Shown one piece after another: positions 18,415 through 25,867 of a DNA stretch of 64,000 nucleotides. The stretch covers positions 65,893-129,892 of the forward strand of contig NZ_JAKOIW010000009.1 in NCBI RefSeq assembly GCF_022206305.1, in the 5' to 3' direction. A program made the translations under genes and the position numbers. The notes under the pieces are model-generated. The model was given only the letters and a program-made list of their open reading frames with translations, ran no database searches and was not told the origin of the DNA. Numbering within the stretch: the stretch's first letter is position 1; the number at the start of each line of letters is the position of its first letter. This stretch comes from Gordonia sp. 'Campus'. Lineage in GTDB: Bacteria > Actinomycetota > Actinomycetes > Mycobacteriales > Mycobacteriaceae.

Positions 18415-19065
18415 ATGAGTGAAGCGAACGATCGTGCTGCCGAGACCGTCGAAGAAGACCCGCACGAGGGTGGTTTTCGGGCTCACACGGCGATCACGAC
18501 CGAGCGCGGCGGTCCCCGGTACGGAGAGTTCAGCGAACAGGTGCGCCTCCTCATGGACAATGCGCGGTATGCCTGCCCGGACGACGAGCTCGTCGGCGAA
18601 CTCATCGACCACCTGACCGCCGTCAACGAGAAGCTGGCGAAGGTGCGGATCGACGAATGGCATTCGCCCGCCGGTACCCGCATCGACCTGCCGTCCCGGG
18701 GGAACATCACCTTGCCGCCGTACGAGGTCAAGGAAGTGACCGAGACCGGGGTCGTGGCCGAGTTGACGTTCCGTGACTTCCACCTCGGCGGCAACAACGC
18801 CGCCCACGGCGGGCACGTCGCGGTCGCCTTCGACGACGTCGGTGGCTTCGCGTCGGCGGTCGCGGTGCAGCACGTCAGTCGCACCGCGTACCTCAACGTC
18901 CAATACCGTTCCATCACCCCGCTGAACACACCGCTGCGCATCGAGGCCTGGGCGGATCGTGTCGAGGGTCGCAAGGTGTTCATCAAGGGCACGCTGCACG
19001 ACGGCGACCGCCTGTGCGCCGAGATGGACGCGCTGTTCATCAAGCTCAATCCCGGTCAGGCCTGA
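18415..19065 (+). CDS. PaaI-family hotdog-fold thioesterase
   Basis: 216-residue acyl-CoA thioesterase candidate of the hotdog fold. The diagnostic segment is NNAAHGGHVAVAFDDVGG, matching the catalytic HGG / aspartate region of PaaI-like enzymes, followed by the central helix and LNVQYRSITPLNTPLRIEAW strands. The roughly 90-residue N-terminal extension contains an arginine/aspartate-rich helix also seen in actinobacterial homologues. The substrate cannot be read from the sequence; its position beside menB would allow a role in dihydroxynaphthoyl-CoA hydrolysis, but this is speculation. It converges on the MoeY-like gene with a hairpin between them. Confidence 0.85.
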   Translation: MSEANDRAAETVEEDPHEGGFRAHTAITTERGGPRYGEFSEQVRLLMDNARYACPDDELVGELIDHLTAVNEKLAKVRIDEWHSPAGTRIDLPSRGNITLPPYEVKEVTETGVVAELTFRDFHLGGNNAAHGGHVAVAFDDVGGFASAVAVQHVSRTAYLNVQYRSITPLNTPLRIEAWADRVEGRKVFIKGTLHDGDRLCAEMDALFIKLNPGQA

Positions 19066-19073
19066 CCGCCCGG

Positions 19074-19102
19074 CCGGGCGGGACGTGGAATGCCCCGCCC
19101 GG
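19074..19102. terminator. Terminator hairpin between convergent genes
   Basis: A 9-bp GC stem (19074-19082 with 19094-19102, loop of about 11) lies in the 45-base gap between the thioesterase stop and the stop of the ThiF-nitroreductase gene. Confidence 0.6.
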
Positions 19103-19110
19103 ACCGCCGC

Positions 19111-21234
19111 TCAGAAGGCGATGCGGCGACTCACCTGCAGCGGCGAATCCGTCCGCGACAGGCGATAGACGATCGTCGGCGCCTCGTTCTCACCGATCGG
19201 CCACGACGTCCGCATCTCCTGTCGCAACGCCACCAGGTCGTCCCCGTGATTCGACGACAACGACCGCGCGGTGGCGTCGTCGTGGGCATAGAGGAACGTC
19301 GGGGTCATCGGATGGACCGCGTAGCCGAGTGACTCGGCGGTGACCCACACACGTTCCGCGACGAGGCCGGCGCGCAGATAGTCCGCGGGCTGCGTTCCCT
19401 CCTGCACGAGTACCAGCACCGCCGACGACGACGCGACCCGGGCGCCGGCATCGGCGCCGAGCGCGGCACCTCCACCCCAGCGGTCGAGCAACGCCATCAC
19501 GTCGGCCCGGCGCAGGACGTCGAGCATCCCCGCCATCGCCGGCGGCAGGTCGAGGGAGGCGACGTCGATGCCCTCGGTCGCCTGCGGGTCCGTGGTGAGT
19601 TCGGTGAACATCTCCCGATGCAGTTCGGGGGTCAGGAAACGTGCCCGGTCCGAACGCGAGATGATCGACGCGTACCGGGCGATGTCCGCCCGCTCGGTGA
19701 TCGCGACCAGGCGCGTGTGGTCGTCGTCGCCCGCGTCCTGCAGGCGGACGATGTCCTGCGCGGACAGCGGCGATCCGTCACCCACCCCGCGCCGGGTGCC
19801 GCGGGTGAGGATCTCGCCGAGTTCCTGCTCGGCTTCGGGTGAGCGCGTGCCGGTGCCCACGCCTTTCAGCCGCACCCGGCCGGCCAGGGTCCCGTCCTCG
19901 TCGATGATCTCGACGTCGTCGAGCACGCCGCGGGCGGTGGCCGCGACGCGGGCGTTGTACAGGGCTGCCCCGACGGCGACCGCCGATGCCCGGTTGTCCA
20001 CGTCGAGGGTCGAGGTCCGGGTTCGGTCCAGCGAGATCGTGACCGAGTCCTCGTCGTGGGTCACCTGCCACGGCTGCTGGTTGCCAGCCGACGGCGCGCG
20101 CAGCGCGGCGTGCACGACGAGATCCCGGTCGCCGAGGTCGCCGGGATCGACCGTGGGCGTCGGGTCGGTCGTGCTCGTCTCCGCGGCGGGAGTCGTATCG
20201 GTACCAGTCGCGTCGGCCGCCGCGAGGGGATCGTCGAGGCCGTCGAGCCACACGTCGCGGTCGAACCGGACCCGACCCGAGGGCAGCGGCTTGTCCTGGA
20301 CGAGCCGGCGGACCGCGGCGGCCACGGTCGCGCCGCCGAGCAGGACGTCCCCGCCGAGCTGGGGCCATGCCGTCACCGTGTGGCCCAGCTCGATGGCCGA
20401 CGCCGCCATCGCGGCCGTGACCTTCGACGGTTCGAGCACCCGGACGGCGAGTGGGGTGAGCTGCGCCCGGTCGAGTCCGACCAGGTTCTCCATCCGGAGG
20501 TCGCCGGCCAGTCCGTGGAAGAGGGGCCGTTCGGGATCGAGATCGAATCGCTCGACGTCGAGCGTTCCGCCGTCGCTGGTTTCCATGAGTACCGGAATGC
20601 GACGGGACCGGCACTTCTCCCGGACGAGGACTTTCACGTCGAACGAATCACATTCTTCGACGACGAGGTCGAGCCCGTCGAGGAATTGATCGATGTTCTC
20701 GGTCGTTATGCCCGTCGAGAAGACAGTGGTGGTGAGGTAGGGATCTATTTCGGAAATTCGGCGAGCGGCAACTTCTGCTTTGTTGTCGTCGATATCCATC
20801 AGAGTCGCCGGAATTCGATTCATATTCGTCAGTTCGAGATCGTCGAAATCTGCGAGTCGCAATTCTCCGGCCAGTCCTTCGAGGGCGAGGGTCAGAGCTA
20901 TGGCGTGGCCCACACTGAGGCCGACGATGCCGATCCGGAGGCGGCCGGCCGCGTCCTGTTCTGCCGCGGTCAGTTTGTGCCGGTTGCGGTCGAGGCGGAG
21001 GCGACGGAACGCGCGCGGACCGGGGATCTTCACCAGTGCGTTGCGCCAGGGGAAGTGTGCGAAGCGAGGCTCCTCCGCGTGCAGGGCAGGGTCGGCCGGG
21101 GGGAGCAGTTCATCGAGTGCACGAGTGGTTTCGGGCGTGATGTCGGACACATTGACTGAGGGATCCTCAGCAAGCTGAACGGGTAGTTCGGCCGGTGAGT
21201 ACAGGGTGGCGGCGGCTGCCGGCGACGTGTGCAT
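19111..21234 (-). CDS. moeY: ThiF/MoeB-like adenylyltransferase fused to nitroreductase-like domain (Rv1355c family)
   Basis: About 707 residues from ATG 21234. The N-terminal half is an E1-like ThiF/MoeB fold: nucleotide loop GIVGLSVGHAIALTLALEG, then ADFDDLELTNMNR, the acidic/asparagine adenylation motif. A Thr/Pro/Asp-rich linker follows, then a C-terminal nitroreductase-like flavin domain beginning ALRAPSAGNQQPW. This is the fusion known in M. tuberculosis as Rv1355c (MoeY), whose substrate is not established to my knowledge. It is divergent from the acyltransferase-like gene with a 172-base shared leader. A TTG at 21270 would add 12 residues but has no ribosome site, and the ATG lies inside a repeated leader motif. 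It probably adenylates a carboxylate on a peptide or small molecule, coupled to a redox step; the second half may be catalytically altered. Confidence 0.85.
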   Translation of the reverse strand: MHTSPAAAATLYSPAELPVQLAEDPSVNVSDITPETTRALDELLPPADPALHAEEPRFAHFPWRNALVKIPGPRAFRRLRLDRNRHKLTAAEQDAAGRLRIGIVGLSVGHAIALTLALEGLAGELRLADFDDLELTNMNRIPATLMDIDDNKAEVAARRISEIDPYLTTTVFSTGITTENIDQFLDGLDLVVEECDSFDVKVLVREKCRSRRIPVLMETSDGGTLDVERFDLDPERPLFHGLAGDLRMENLVGLDRAQLTPLAVRVLEPSKVTAAMAASAIELGHTVTAWPQLGGDVLLGGATVAAAVRRLVQDKPLPSGRVRFDRDVWLDGLDDPLAAADATGTDTTPAAETSTTDPTPTVDPGDLGDRDLVVHAALRAPSAGNQQPWQVTHDEDSVTISLDRTRTSTLDVDNRASAVAVGAALYNARVAATARGVLDDVEIIDEDGTLAGRVRLKGVGTGTRSPEAEQELGEILTRGTRRGVGDGSPLSAQDIVRLQDAGDDDHTRLVAITERADIARYASIISRSDRARFLTPELHREMFTELTTDPQATEGIDVASLDLPPAMAGMLDVLRRADVMALLDRWGGGAALGADAGARVASSSAVLVLVQEGTQPADYLRAGLVAERVWVTAESLGYAVHPMTPTFLYAHDDATARSLSSNHGDDLVALRQEMRTSWPIGENEAPTIVYRLSRTDSPLQVSRRIAF

Positions 21235-21330
21235 ACAAGCATCGTGACCCACTGGATTGCGCGGTGCCAACCCGCCAATGGGGTGGATTTCGGGAAAGAA
21301 GCACGCTTGTGGGAGTGCATAAAAGCATCA
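21228..21330. promoter_or_regulatory. Divergent leader with paired 14-bp direct repeats
   Basis: The motif tgcatacaagcatc at 21230-21243 recurs with one change (tgcataaaagcatc) at 21316-21329. The spacing is 86 bases, about eight helical turns. The first copy overlaps the moeY start codon; the second lies about 78 bases before the acyltransferase-like start. This geometry suits one regulator acting on both divergent genes. The regulator is unknown. Confidence 0.4.
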
Positions 21331-21406
21331 CTGTGGCAGCATTACACGCGGGGTCAGGGGAGATCTCGTCTCTAAATTACCTATTTCCGGAAGGCAGAAA
21401 ACTGCG

Positions 21407-22168
21407 ATGAATAAGATGACAGCTACCCACGATGTGGTCCGCACCGGCACGCTGCAGGGCGTCGCGCCCGAAACCGGCACCGAATACTCGGTGATCGTGG
21501 CCAGCCCGCGCCGCGAGCCGGACCTGTGGCACGAGTACCTCGGCGGCGCTGATGAGTCCTACAACCGGCACGGCTGCGCGGCCGCGCTGGACTACGACGA
21601 GGTCGCAGGCGGAACGGGTACCGCGATGTTCTTCGCCGTACTCGATCACGACGGCAAGGTCGTCGGCGGGCTGCGGGTCCAGCCGCGTCTGGCGGCTGCC
21701 GCGCAGACACATGCCCTGGTCGAATGGGCTGGTCAGCCGGGACAGGTGCAGCTGGTCAACGCCATCGAGGAGCGTCTGCAGGGAGGGATCGTCGAGGTCA
21801 AGACGGCCTGGGTGGACGAGCGGTCACCGATCGCGGGTACGGTCGCCGGCCAGCTGTCGCGGCTGGGCCTGGTGATCATGGAGCTCTCCGGAGTCGACCA
21901 CATGATGGCGACCGCCGCGGACCACGTGCTGCGTCGCTGGCAGTCCGGCGGCGGACGGCTCGACGAGTCCGTGCCCTTCACCCCGTTCCCGGACGAGCGC
22001 TACCGCACGCGGCTCATGTGGTGGGACCGCGCACGCCTGACCGAGCACACCACCGCGGAGACCTGGCGTCGGATGCGTTCGGAGGCCGATGCACTGCAGT
22101 CGGCATCGCTGGTTCAGCGTCCCGTCGTGCGGCTGTCGATGTCCACGAAGTCGGCCGGCCGCCGGTAG
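21407..22168 (+). CDS. Putative GNAT-fold acyltransferase, FeeM/autoinducer-synthase-like
   Basis: 253 residues. The segment YNRHGCAAALDYDE followed by AMFFAVLDHDGKVVGGLRV resembles the tyrosine / acidic / charged-strand signature of LuxI- and FeeM-type N-acyl transferases (GNAT fold), in which an acyl carrier donates to an amino-acid acceptor. The rest (SRLGLVIMELSGVDHMMATA) fits a second half-domain. The assignment rests on pattern only and no catalytic residue is certain. ATG 21407 follows an A/G-rich GGAAGGCAG site. It is divergent from the ThiF-nitroreductase gene, so the two probably act in one pathway. Its last 55 bases overlap the end of the oppositely oriented GGDEF gene. Confidence 0.45.
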   Translation: MNKMTATHDVVRTGTLQGVAPETGTEYSVIVASPRREPDLWHEYLGGADESYNRHGCAAALDYDEVAGGTGTAMFFAVLDHDGKVVGGLRVQPRLAAAAQTHALVEWAGQPGQVQLVNAIEERLQGGIVEVKTAWVDERSPIAGTVAGQLSRLGLVIMELSGVDHMMATAADHVLRRWQSGGGRLDESVPFTPFPDERYRTRLMWWDRARLTEHTTAETWRRMRSEADALQSASLVQRPVVRLSMSTKSAGRR

Positions 22169-23319
22169 AAGACCTCGTACAGGCTCGCCGACGGGGGCGA
22201 CGCCGTCCGTTCGGCGTCGGCGGCATGCGCACTCGGGGCGCCGTCGTTCCAGACGACGGCGTCGATCGACTTGATGACCGTGGTGTCCCGGCCGTTCTCC
22301 TTGGCCTGGTACACGCAGTCATCGGCGCTGCCCAGCAGGTTGCCGATCACATCGTCGGTGGAGTAGGCGGTCATGAAACGGTCCGAGACCAGCTGGTCCC
22401 GGGCGGTGAGCAGCGGGGCGCAGACGCCTCCGACGCTGATGGTCACCGGGGCCGCGGCGGCCACCGCGGCGCGGAGTCGTTCGGCGCTGAGCCAGAGTTC
22501 GTCCTCGTCGTGGACGACGTGGAACATGAGGAACTCCTCGCCGCCGTACCGGCACACCTCCGAGCCCACCGGCGCGTGCTCACGGATCGCCGCGGCCGCC
22601 GCGAGCAGTACGCCGTCGCCCGCGAGATGTCCGTACTGGTCGTTGATCCTCTTGAAGTGGTCGACGTCGAGCAACAGGATGCCGATCCATCCCGTCGACG
22701 ACCGGGCGGCCGAGAGAAGCTGGGACGCACGGATCAGGAAACCGCGACGGTTGAGCAGGCCCGTGAGCGGATCGATGCCGACCAGGCGGGTCTGTTGGTC
22801 GAGCACGGCTTCCATGGACTTGCGCAGTGCGACGACGAGGAAGACCGGCACGACGATCAGGCCGAGCATCGAGCCGAAGCTGATCAGGTAGGCGGGCAGC
22901 GAGGTGTTGGTGATGCCGAGGACCACGGCGACGCACACGACGGCCAGGATCAGGTGGGTCATGATCAGGCGCGTGGTCGCCGAGATCGCGCCGATCGCCG
23001 GGATGACCGCGACGATCGCCAGTACCAGCGCCGAGGACCGGGGCGAGGCCAGGATCATGGATGTACCGCAGATCCCGACGATGCCGAGGCCGCCGAGGAA
23101 GGCGAATTCGAGGTCAGTGAGACGAGCGCGGATGGCGGTCACCGCGAACACCACGGCGATGAACGACCAGATGGTGAGGAGGATCGGCATCCCACCCGGG
23201 TACAGGGTGTCGGGTGCGAGCACGCTGATGACAGGGAGCGGGATGACTCCGCCGGTGCTGATCAGCGTCGCCATCGACCGGGCGTCGTAGCGGCGCAGCA
23301 CCTTCCTGATCAACGACAT
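22114..23319 (-). CDS. Membrane-bound diguanylate cyclase (GGDEF)
   Basis: 401 residues. The N-terminal half holds about six hydrophobic membrane segments (residues about 20-170). A C-terminal GGDEF domain begins DPLTGLLNRRGFL, continues through DVDHFKRINDQYGHLAGD, and carries the active-site loop RYGGEEFL, a GGEEF variant normally competent for making c-di-GMP from two GTP. No RxxD inhibitory site is obvious before the loop. A Ser/Ala-rich tail of about 60 residues follows. It is convergent and overlapping with the acyltransferase-like gene and divergent from the EAL gene. The pairing of cyclase and phosphodiesterase beside MoeY recalls Rv1354c-Rv1357c of M. tuberculosis. Confidence 0.93.
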   Translation of the reverse strand: MSLIRKVLRRYDARSMATLISTGGVIPLPVISVLAPDTLYPGGMPILLTIWSFIAVVFAVTAIRARLTDLEFAFLGGLGIVGICGTSMILASPRSSALVLAIVAVIPAIGAISATTRLIMTHLILAVVCVAVVLGITNTSLPAYLISFGSMLGLIVVPVFLVVALRKSMEAVLDQQTRLVGIDPLTGLLNRRGFLIRASQLLSAARSSTGWIGILLLDVDHFKRINDQYGHLAGDGVLLAAAAAIREHAPVGSEVCRYGGEEFLMFHVVHDEDELWLSAERLRAAVAAAAPVTISVGGVCAPLLTARDQLVSDRFMTAYSTDDVIGNLLGSADDCVYQAKENGRDTTVIKSIDAVVWNDGAPSAHAADAERTASPPSASLYEVFYRRPADFVDIDSRTTGR

Positions 23320-23813
23320 CTACTGGGACCGCTTTCCGTCGGCGGCTGTTCTCACAGCCGCTGGCTCGCCGAACTCCGCTAATCCGCAACCGTGGCTTCA
23401 TAGGCGATAATCACGTAATCATAAGGGGACTGGGTGCAAGGAATGAAATGTACCTTACCAGCACTTTTGCCGGGTCAGGCAGAATCGTTAGCCGTGCTGT
23501 CGAGAATTGCGCAGAATGCCTGTGAAGGCCGTCGGGTAATTACTTGACGTGGTCTATGTAAAGCCTGAGAAGTTCGTGATCGCGCCCGACGCGCCGCCGG
23601 CCGAGTCCATTTCGCGAATGCGCGCGAACGGACTCGCGGCACCATCCCCCGCGGTCCCGCCGGAGCACGTCGCCGAAGCCACCGGACAAATCGGTCCCGG
23701 AGTTTGCGTCCGCGGCCTCTTTTCTCCTCGTCGTCGCGGAGTAGAATCTCCGCGGTAAGCGTGCGCGGCGCACTCGACGCCGCCCGGGGGGATCGGACTG
23801 AACGAATGACGTC
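23320..23813. promoter_or_regulatory. 494-base intergenic region with AT-rich core and palindromic -10
   Basis: No convincing gene. Bases 23400-23560 are unusually AT-rich for this genome and probably hold the divergent promoters of the GGDEF and EAL genes. A 7-bp palindrome (cgcggag at 23735-23741, ctccgcg at 23748-23754) exactly brackets TAGAAT, a good -10 hexamer 67 bases before the EAL start. A second dyad (gagtcc 23603-23608, ggactc 23630-23635) lies upstream. Confidence 0.45.
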
Positions 23814-25013
23814 GTGTTGACGTTCGGCACATCGGTGATCGCGGTGTCGGTCGACCCGTACCACCGCGCCGTGGTCGCGTATGGCTATGCCACGTCGGTC
23901 TCGGCCGCGGAGCGGTTCATCGAAGAAGTGCTGATGCCCATCAGCCCCCGCGCGCAGTTCCGGCGCCGGTCCGACTTCCAGTGGCTCATCATCCTGCCCT
24001 GGACCGATGGCGGCGAGGACGAGCGCGGGCGCAGTGCGCTGATCGACGCCGCACGCACCAAACTCGGCGCCCACACGGTGAGCGATGGAGACCGCAGCTG
24101 GTTCCTCGACGTCTGCATGGGAGTGGCCGTCGGCAACGACGAACTCGACGCGCACACCGACGAAGATCTGATCCGGCACGCCGATGCCGCCCTGTGCATC
24201 GCACTGAATCGGCGCACCGCGGTCGCCTTCGCCACTCCCCACATGCTGCGCCACATCCGCGCCGAGGTGGACCTCGCCGGTTGGCTCACCCGGTCGGTGG
24301 AGCGTGATTTCTCCGTGTTCTACCAACCCATCGTCGCGGTTGCCGACCGCAGCGTCGTGGGCTACGAATCGCTGCTGCGGTGGCACACCGAATCCGGGGT
24401 CCTCGCGCCGGATGCGTTTCTCTCTGTGGCCGAGGGTATCTCGCTGCTCGCGCCGATCGGGCGGCACGCCATCGGTGAGGCCATCCGGGATCTGTCCGGC
24501 GACATCTCGCGCGCGATGGGGGAGCAGACCTTCGTCTCGTTGAACCTGTCGGGGCAGCAGCTGTGGGACGACGGCCTCGTCTCGTATGTCGAGGGCCTCA
24601 TCGAAGGGCACGGAGTCGATCCGGCGAGGGTCTGGGTCGAGGTGCGCGAAGACCAGGCGATCCGGGTCGACACGTCCGCGTCCCGAGCCATCGATGCGTT
24701 GCACGATCTCGGATGCACGATCTGCATCGACGACCTGGGCGCCGGATTCTCGGCGCTGCGATACGTCCGTGATCTACCGGTCGACGTCCTGAAGGTCGAC
24801 CGCACCCTCATCGCGCAGTTGGCCGACAGTTCGTCGGACCGCGCGGTCGTCCGTGCCATCGGCGAGATGGCCGCCGCGACCGGGGTGCGGATGGTGGCCG
24901 AGGGCATCGAGTCCGAACATCTGATGCCGATCCTCGAGGACTTCGGCTTCGACTTCGCCCAGGGTTATCTGTTCGGCCGTCCCGCGCCGCTGGCGGATCT
25001 CTTCGGCGCATAG
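23814..25013 (+). CDS. Degenerate GGDEF plus EAL phosphodiesterase
   Basis: 399 residues from GTG 23814. Residues about 1-145 resemble a GGDEF-like fold without the GGDEF loop, probably regulatory. The C-terminal EAL domain retains the catalytic set: YESLLRW (E of EAL, with S for A), SLNLSG asparagine, VEVRED glutamate, IDDLGAGFSALRY double aspartate, LKVDRTLI lysine, VAEGIE glutamate and FAQGYLF glutamine. It should therefore hydrolyse c-di-GMP to pGpG. No membrane segment is seen, so it is cytosolic. It is divergent from the GGDEF cyclase across a 494-base leader. The degenerate N-terminal half is expected for the class and is not a sign of decay. Confidence 0.92.
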   Translation: MLTFGTSVIAVSVDPYHRAVVAYGYATSVSAAERFIEEVLMPISPRAQFRRRSDFQWLIILPWTDGGEDERGRSALIDAARTKLGAHTVSDGDRSWFLDVCMGVAVGNDELDAHTDEDLIRHADAALCIALNRRTAVAFATPHMLRHIRAEVDLAGWLTRSVERDFSVFYQPIVAVADRSVVGYESLLRWHTESGVLAPDAFLSVAEGISLLAPIGRHAIGEAIRDLSGDISRAMGEQTFVSLNLSGQQLWDDGLVSYVEGLIEGHGVDPARVWVEVREDQAIRVDTSASRAIDALHDLGCTICIDDLGAGFSALRYVRDLPVDVLKVDRTLIAQLADSSSDRAVVRAIGEMAAATGVRMVAEGIESEHLMPILEDFGFDFAQGYLFGRPAPLADLFGA

Positions 25014-25041
25014 CCGACGGTCGCCGACGCGATGCAGACGG

Positions 25042-25078
25042 GGGCGGCCGGTCGCCGTCTCCGGCGAACCGACCGCCC
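25042..25078 (+). terminator. Imperfect terminator hairpin after the EAL gene
   Basis: A GC-rich stem of about 15 pairs with one mismatch and one bulge (25042-25056 with 25063-25078) starts about 30 bases after the EAL stop. Confidence 0.5.
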
Positions 25079-25174
25079 GGGCGGACTCGTTCTGGTGCTT
25101 GTGGGAAATTGAGTGGACTTCTACCGATAAGCGCCTCCTGATCGAATCAGACTGCTACACAGGGCAGATGGCCA

Positions 25175-25621
25175 TCACGTGACCGTGTGGGTCTCGATCG
25201 CCTGCGGTCCGCGGGAGCTCTCCACCTCGATGCGGCGGGGCTTGGCCTTCTCGGCCACCGGGATCGTCACGGTGAGCACGCCGTTGTCGTAGCGGGCGGA
25301 GATCCCCGCACTGTCGATGGCGTCACCGAGCGTGAGCTGGCGACGATAGGTTCCCGAGAAGCGTTCGCTCGTAAGCCATTGCACGCCCTCGTCGGAAGGG
25401 GTGCTCCGCTGAGCGGACAGGGTGAGGACCCCGTTGTCGACGCTGACGTCGATGGAGCCGGGATCGGCGCCGGGAAGATCGGCGACGAGCATGTAGTGGT
25501 CGTCGACCTTGTACAGGTCGAGAGGCATGAATCGGGGCGTACGCGGGGTTCCGGCCACTGAACCGGTCATCATGCCTCGGGTCCAGGCATCCATGTCGGA
25601 GAAGGGATCGAAACGAAGCAC
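25175..25621 (-). CDS. Small heat-shock protein (Hsp20/alpha-crystallin)
   Basis: 148-residue ATP-independent holdase that binds unfolding proteins in the cytosol as an oligomer. The alpha-crystallin domain spans about residues 33-130 (MPLDLYKVDDHYMLVADLPG through YDNGVLTVTIPVAEKAKPRRIEV), with the conserved NGVLTVTIP strand and a short C-terminal tail. The N-terminal LRFDPFSDMDAWTR is typical of the actinobacterial Hsp18 group. A CIRCE operator lies about 100 bases upstream of the start, so HrcA repression is likely. An AGGAGG ribosome site precedes ATG 25621. Confidence 0.95.
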   Translation of the reverse strand: MLRFDPFSDMDAWTRGMMTGSVAGTPRTPRFMPLDLYKVDDHYMLVADLPGADPGSIDVSVDNGVLTLSAQRSTPSDEGVQWLTSERFSGTYRRQLTLGDAIDSAGISARYDNGVLTVTIPVAEKAKPRRIEVESSRGPQAIETHTVT

Positions 25622-25720
25622 AGCAGTTCACCTCCTGTCTCACAAGGCTGCTCGCCACCCGTTTGACGAGCAGTTCATCGCTGTACTGACAACGAAGATA
25701 GCACCGGATCCGGCACTCGT

Positions 25721-25747
25721 CTAGCACTCTCAAGGGGGGAGTGCCAG
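25721..25747 (-). promoter_or_regulatory. CIRCE element (HrcA operator) upstream of hsp20
   Basis: CTAGCACTC (25721-25729), a nine-base spacer, then GAGTGCCAG (25739-25747) match the CIRCE consensus TTAGCACTC-N9-GAGTGCTAA with three differing positions and the exact spacing. It precedes the hsp20 gene, implying heat-inducible derepression by HrcA. Confidence 0.85.
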
Positions 25748-25867
25748 AAATTCTTCACCCTCGACGACAAACGGCCCGACCGCGAGTTCGGCTGTGCCGG
25801 TGATGATCCGGCGAAGCGCGAGCGTGCGCGATCGGGCCGCCGACGAGATGTCGGGTGCCGAGAAGGG

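Noticed and set aside
19111-21270. TTG 21270 as start of the ThiF-nitroreductase gene
   Set aside because: No ribosome site and no family features in the 12 extra residues; ATG 21234 kept.
23549-23758. Short plus-strand frame of 69 codons upstream of the EAL gene
   Set aside because: No ribosome site, no family, and it overlaps the likely promoter; treated as non-coding leader.
23814-25013. Loss of phosphodiesterase activity because EAL reads ESL
   Set aside because: The catalytic Glu and all other metal-binding residues are present; the A-to-S change is tolerated in the family.
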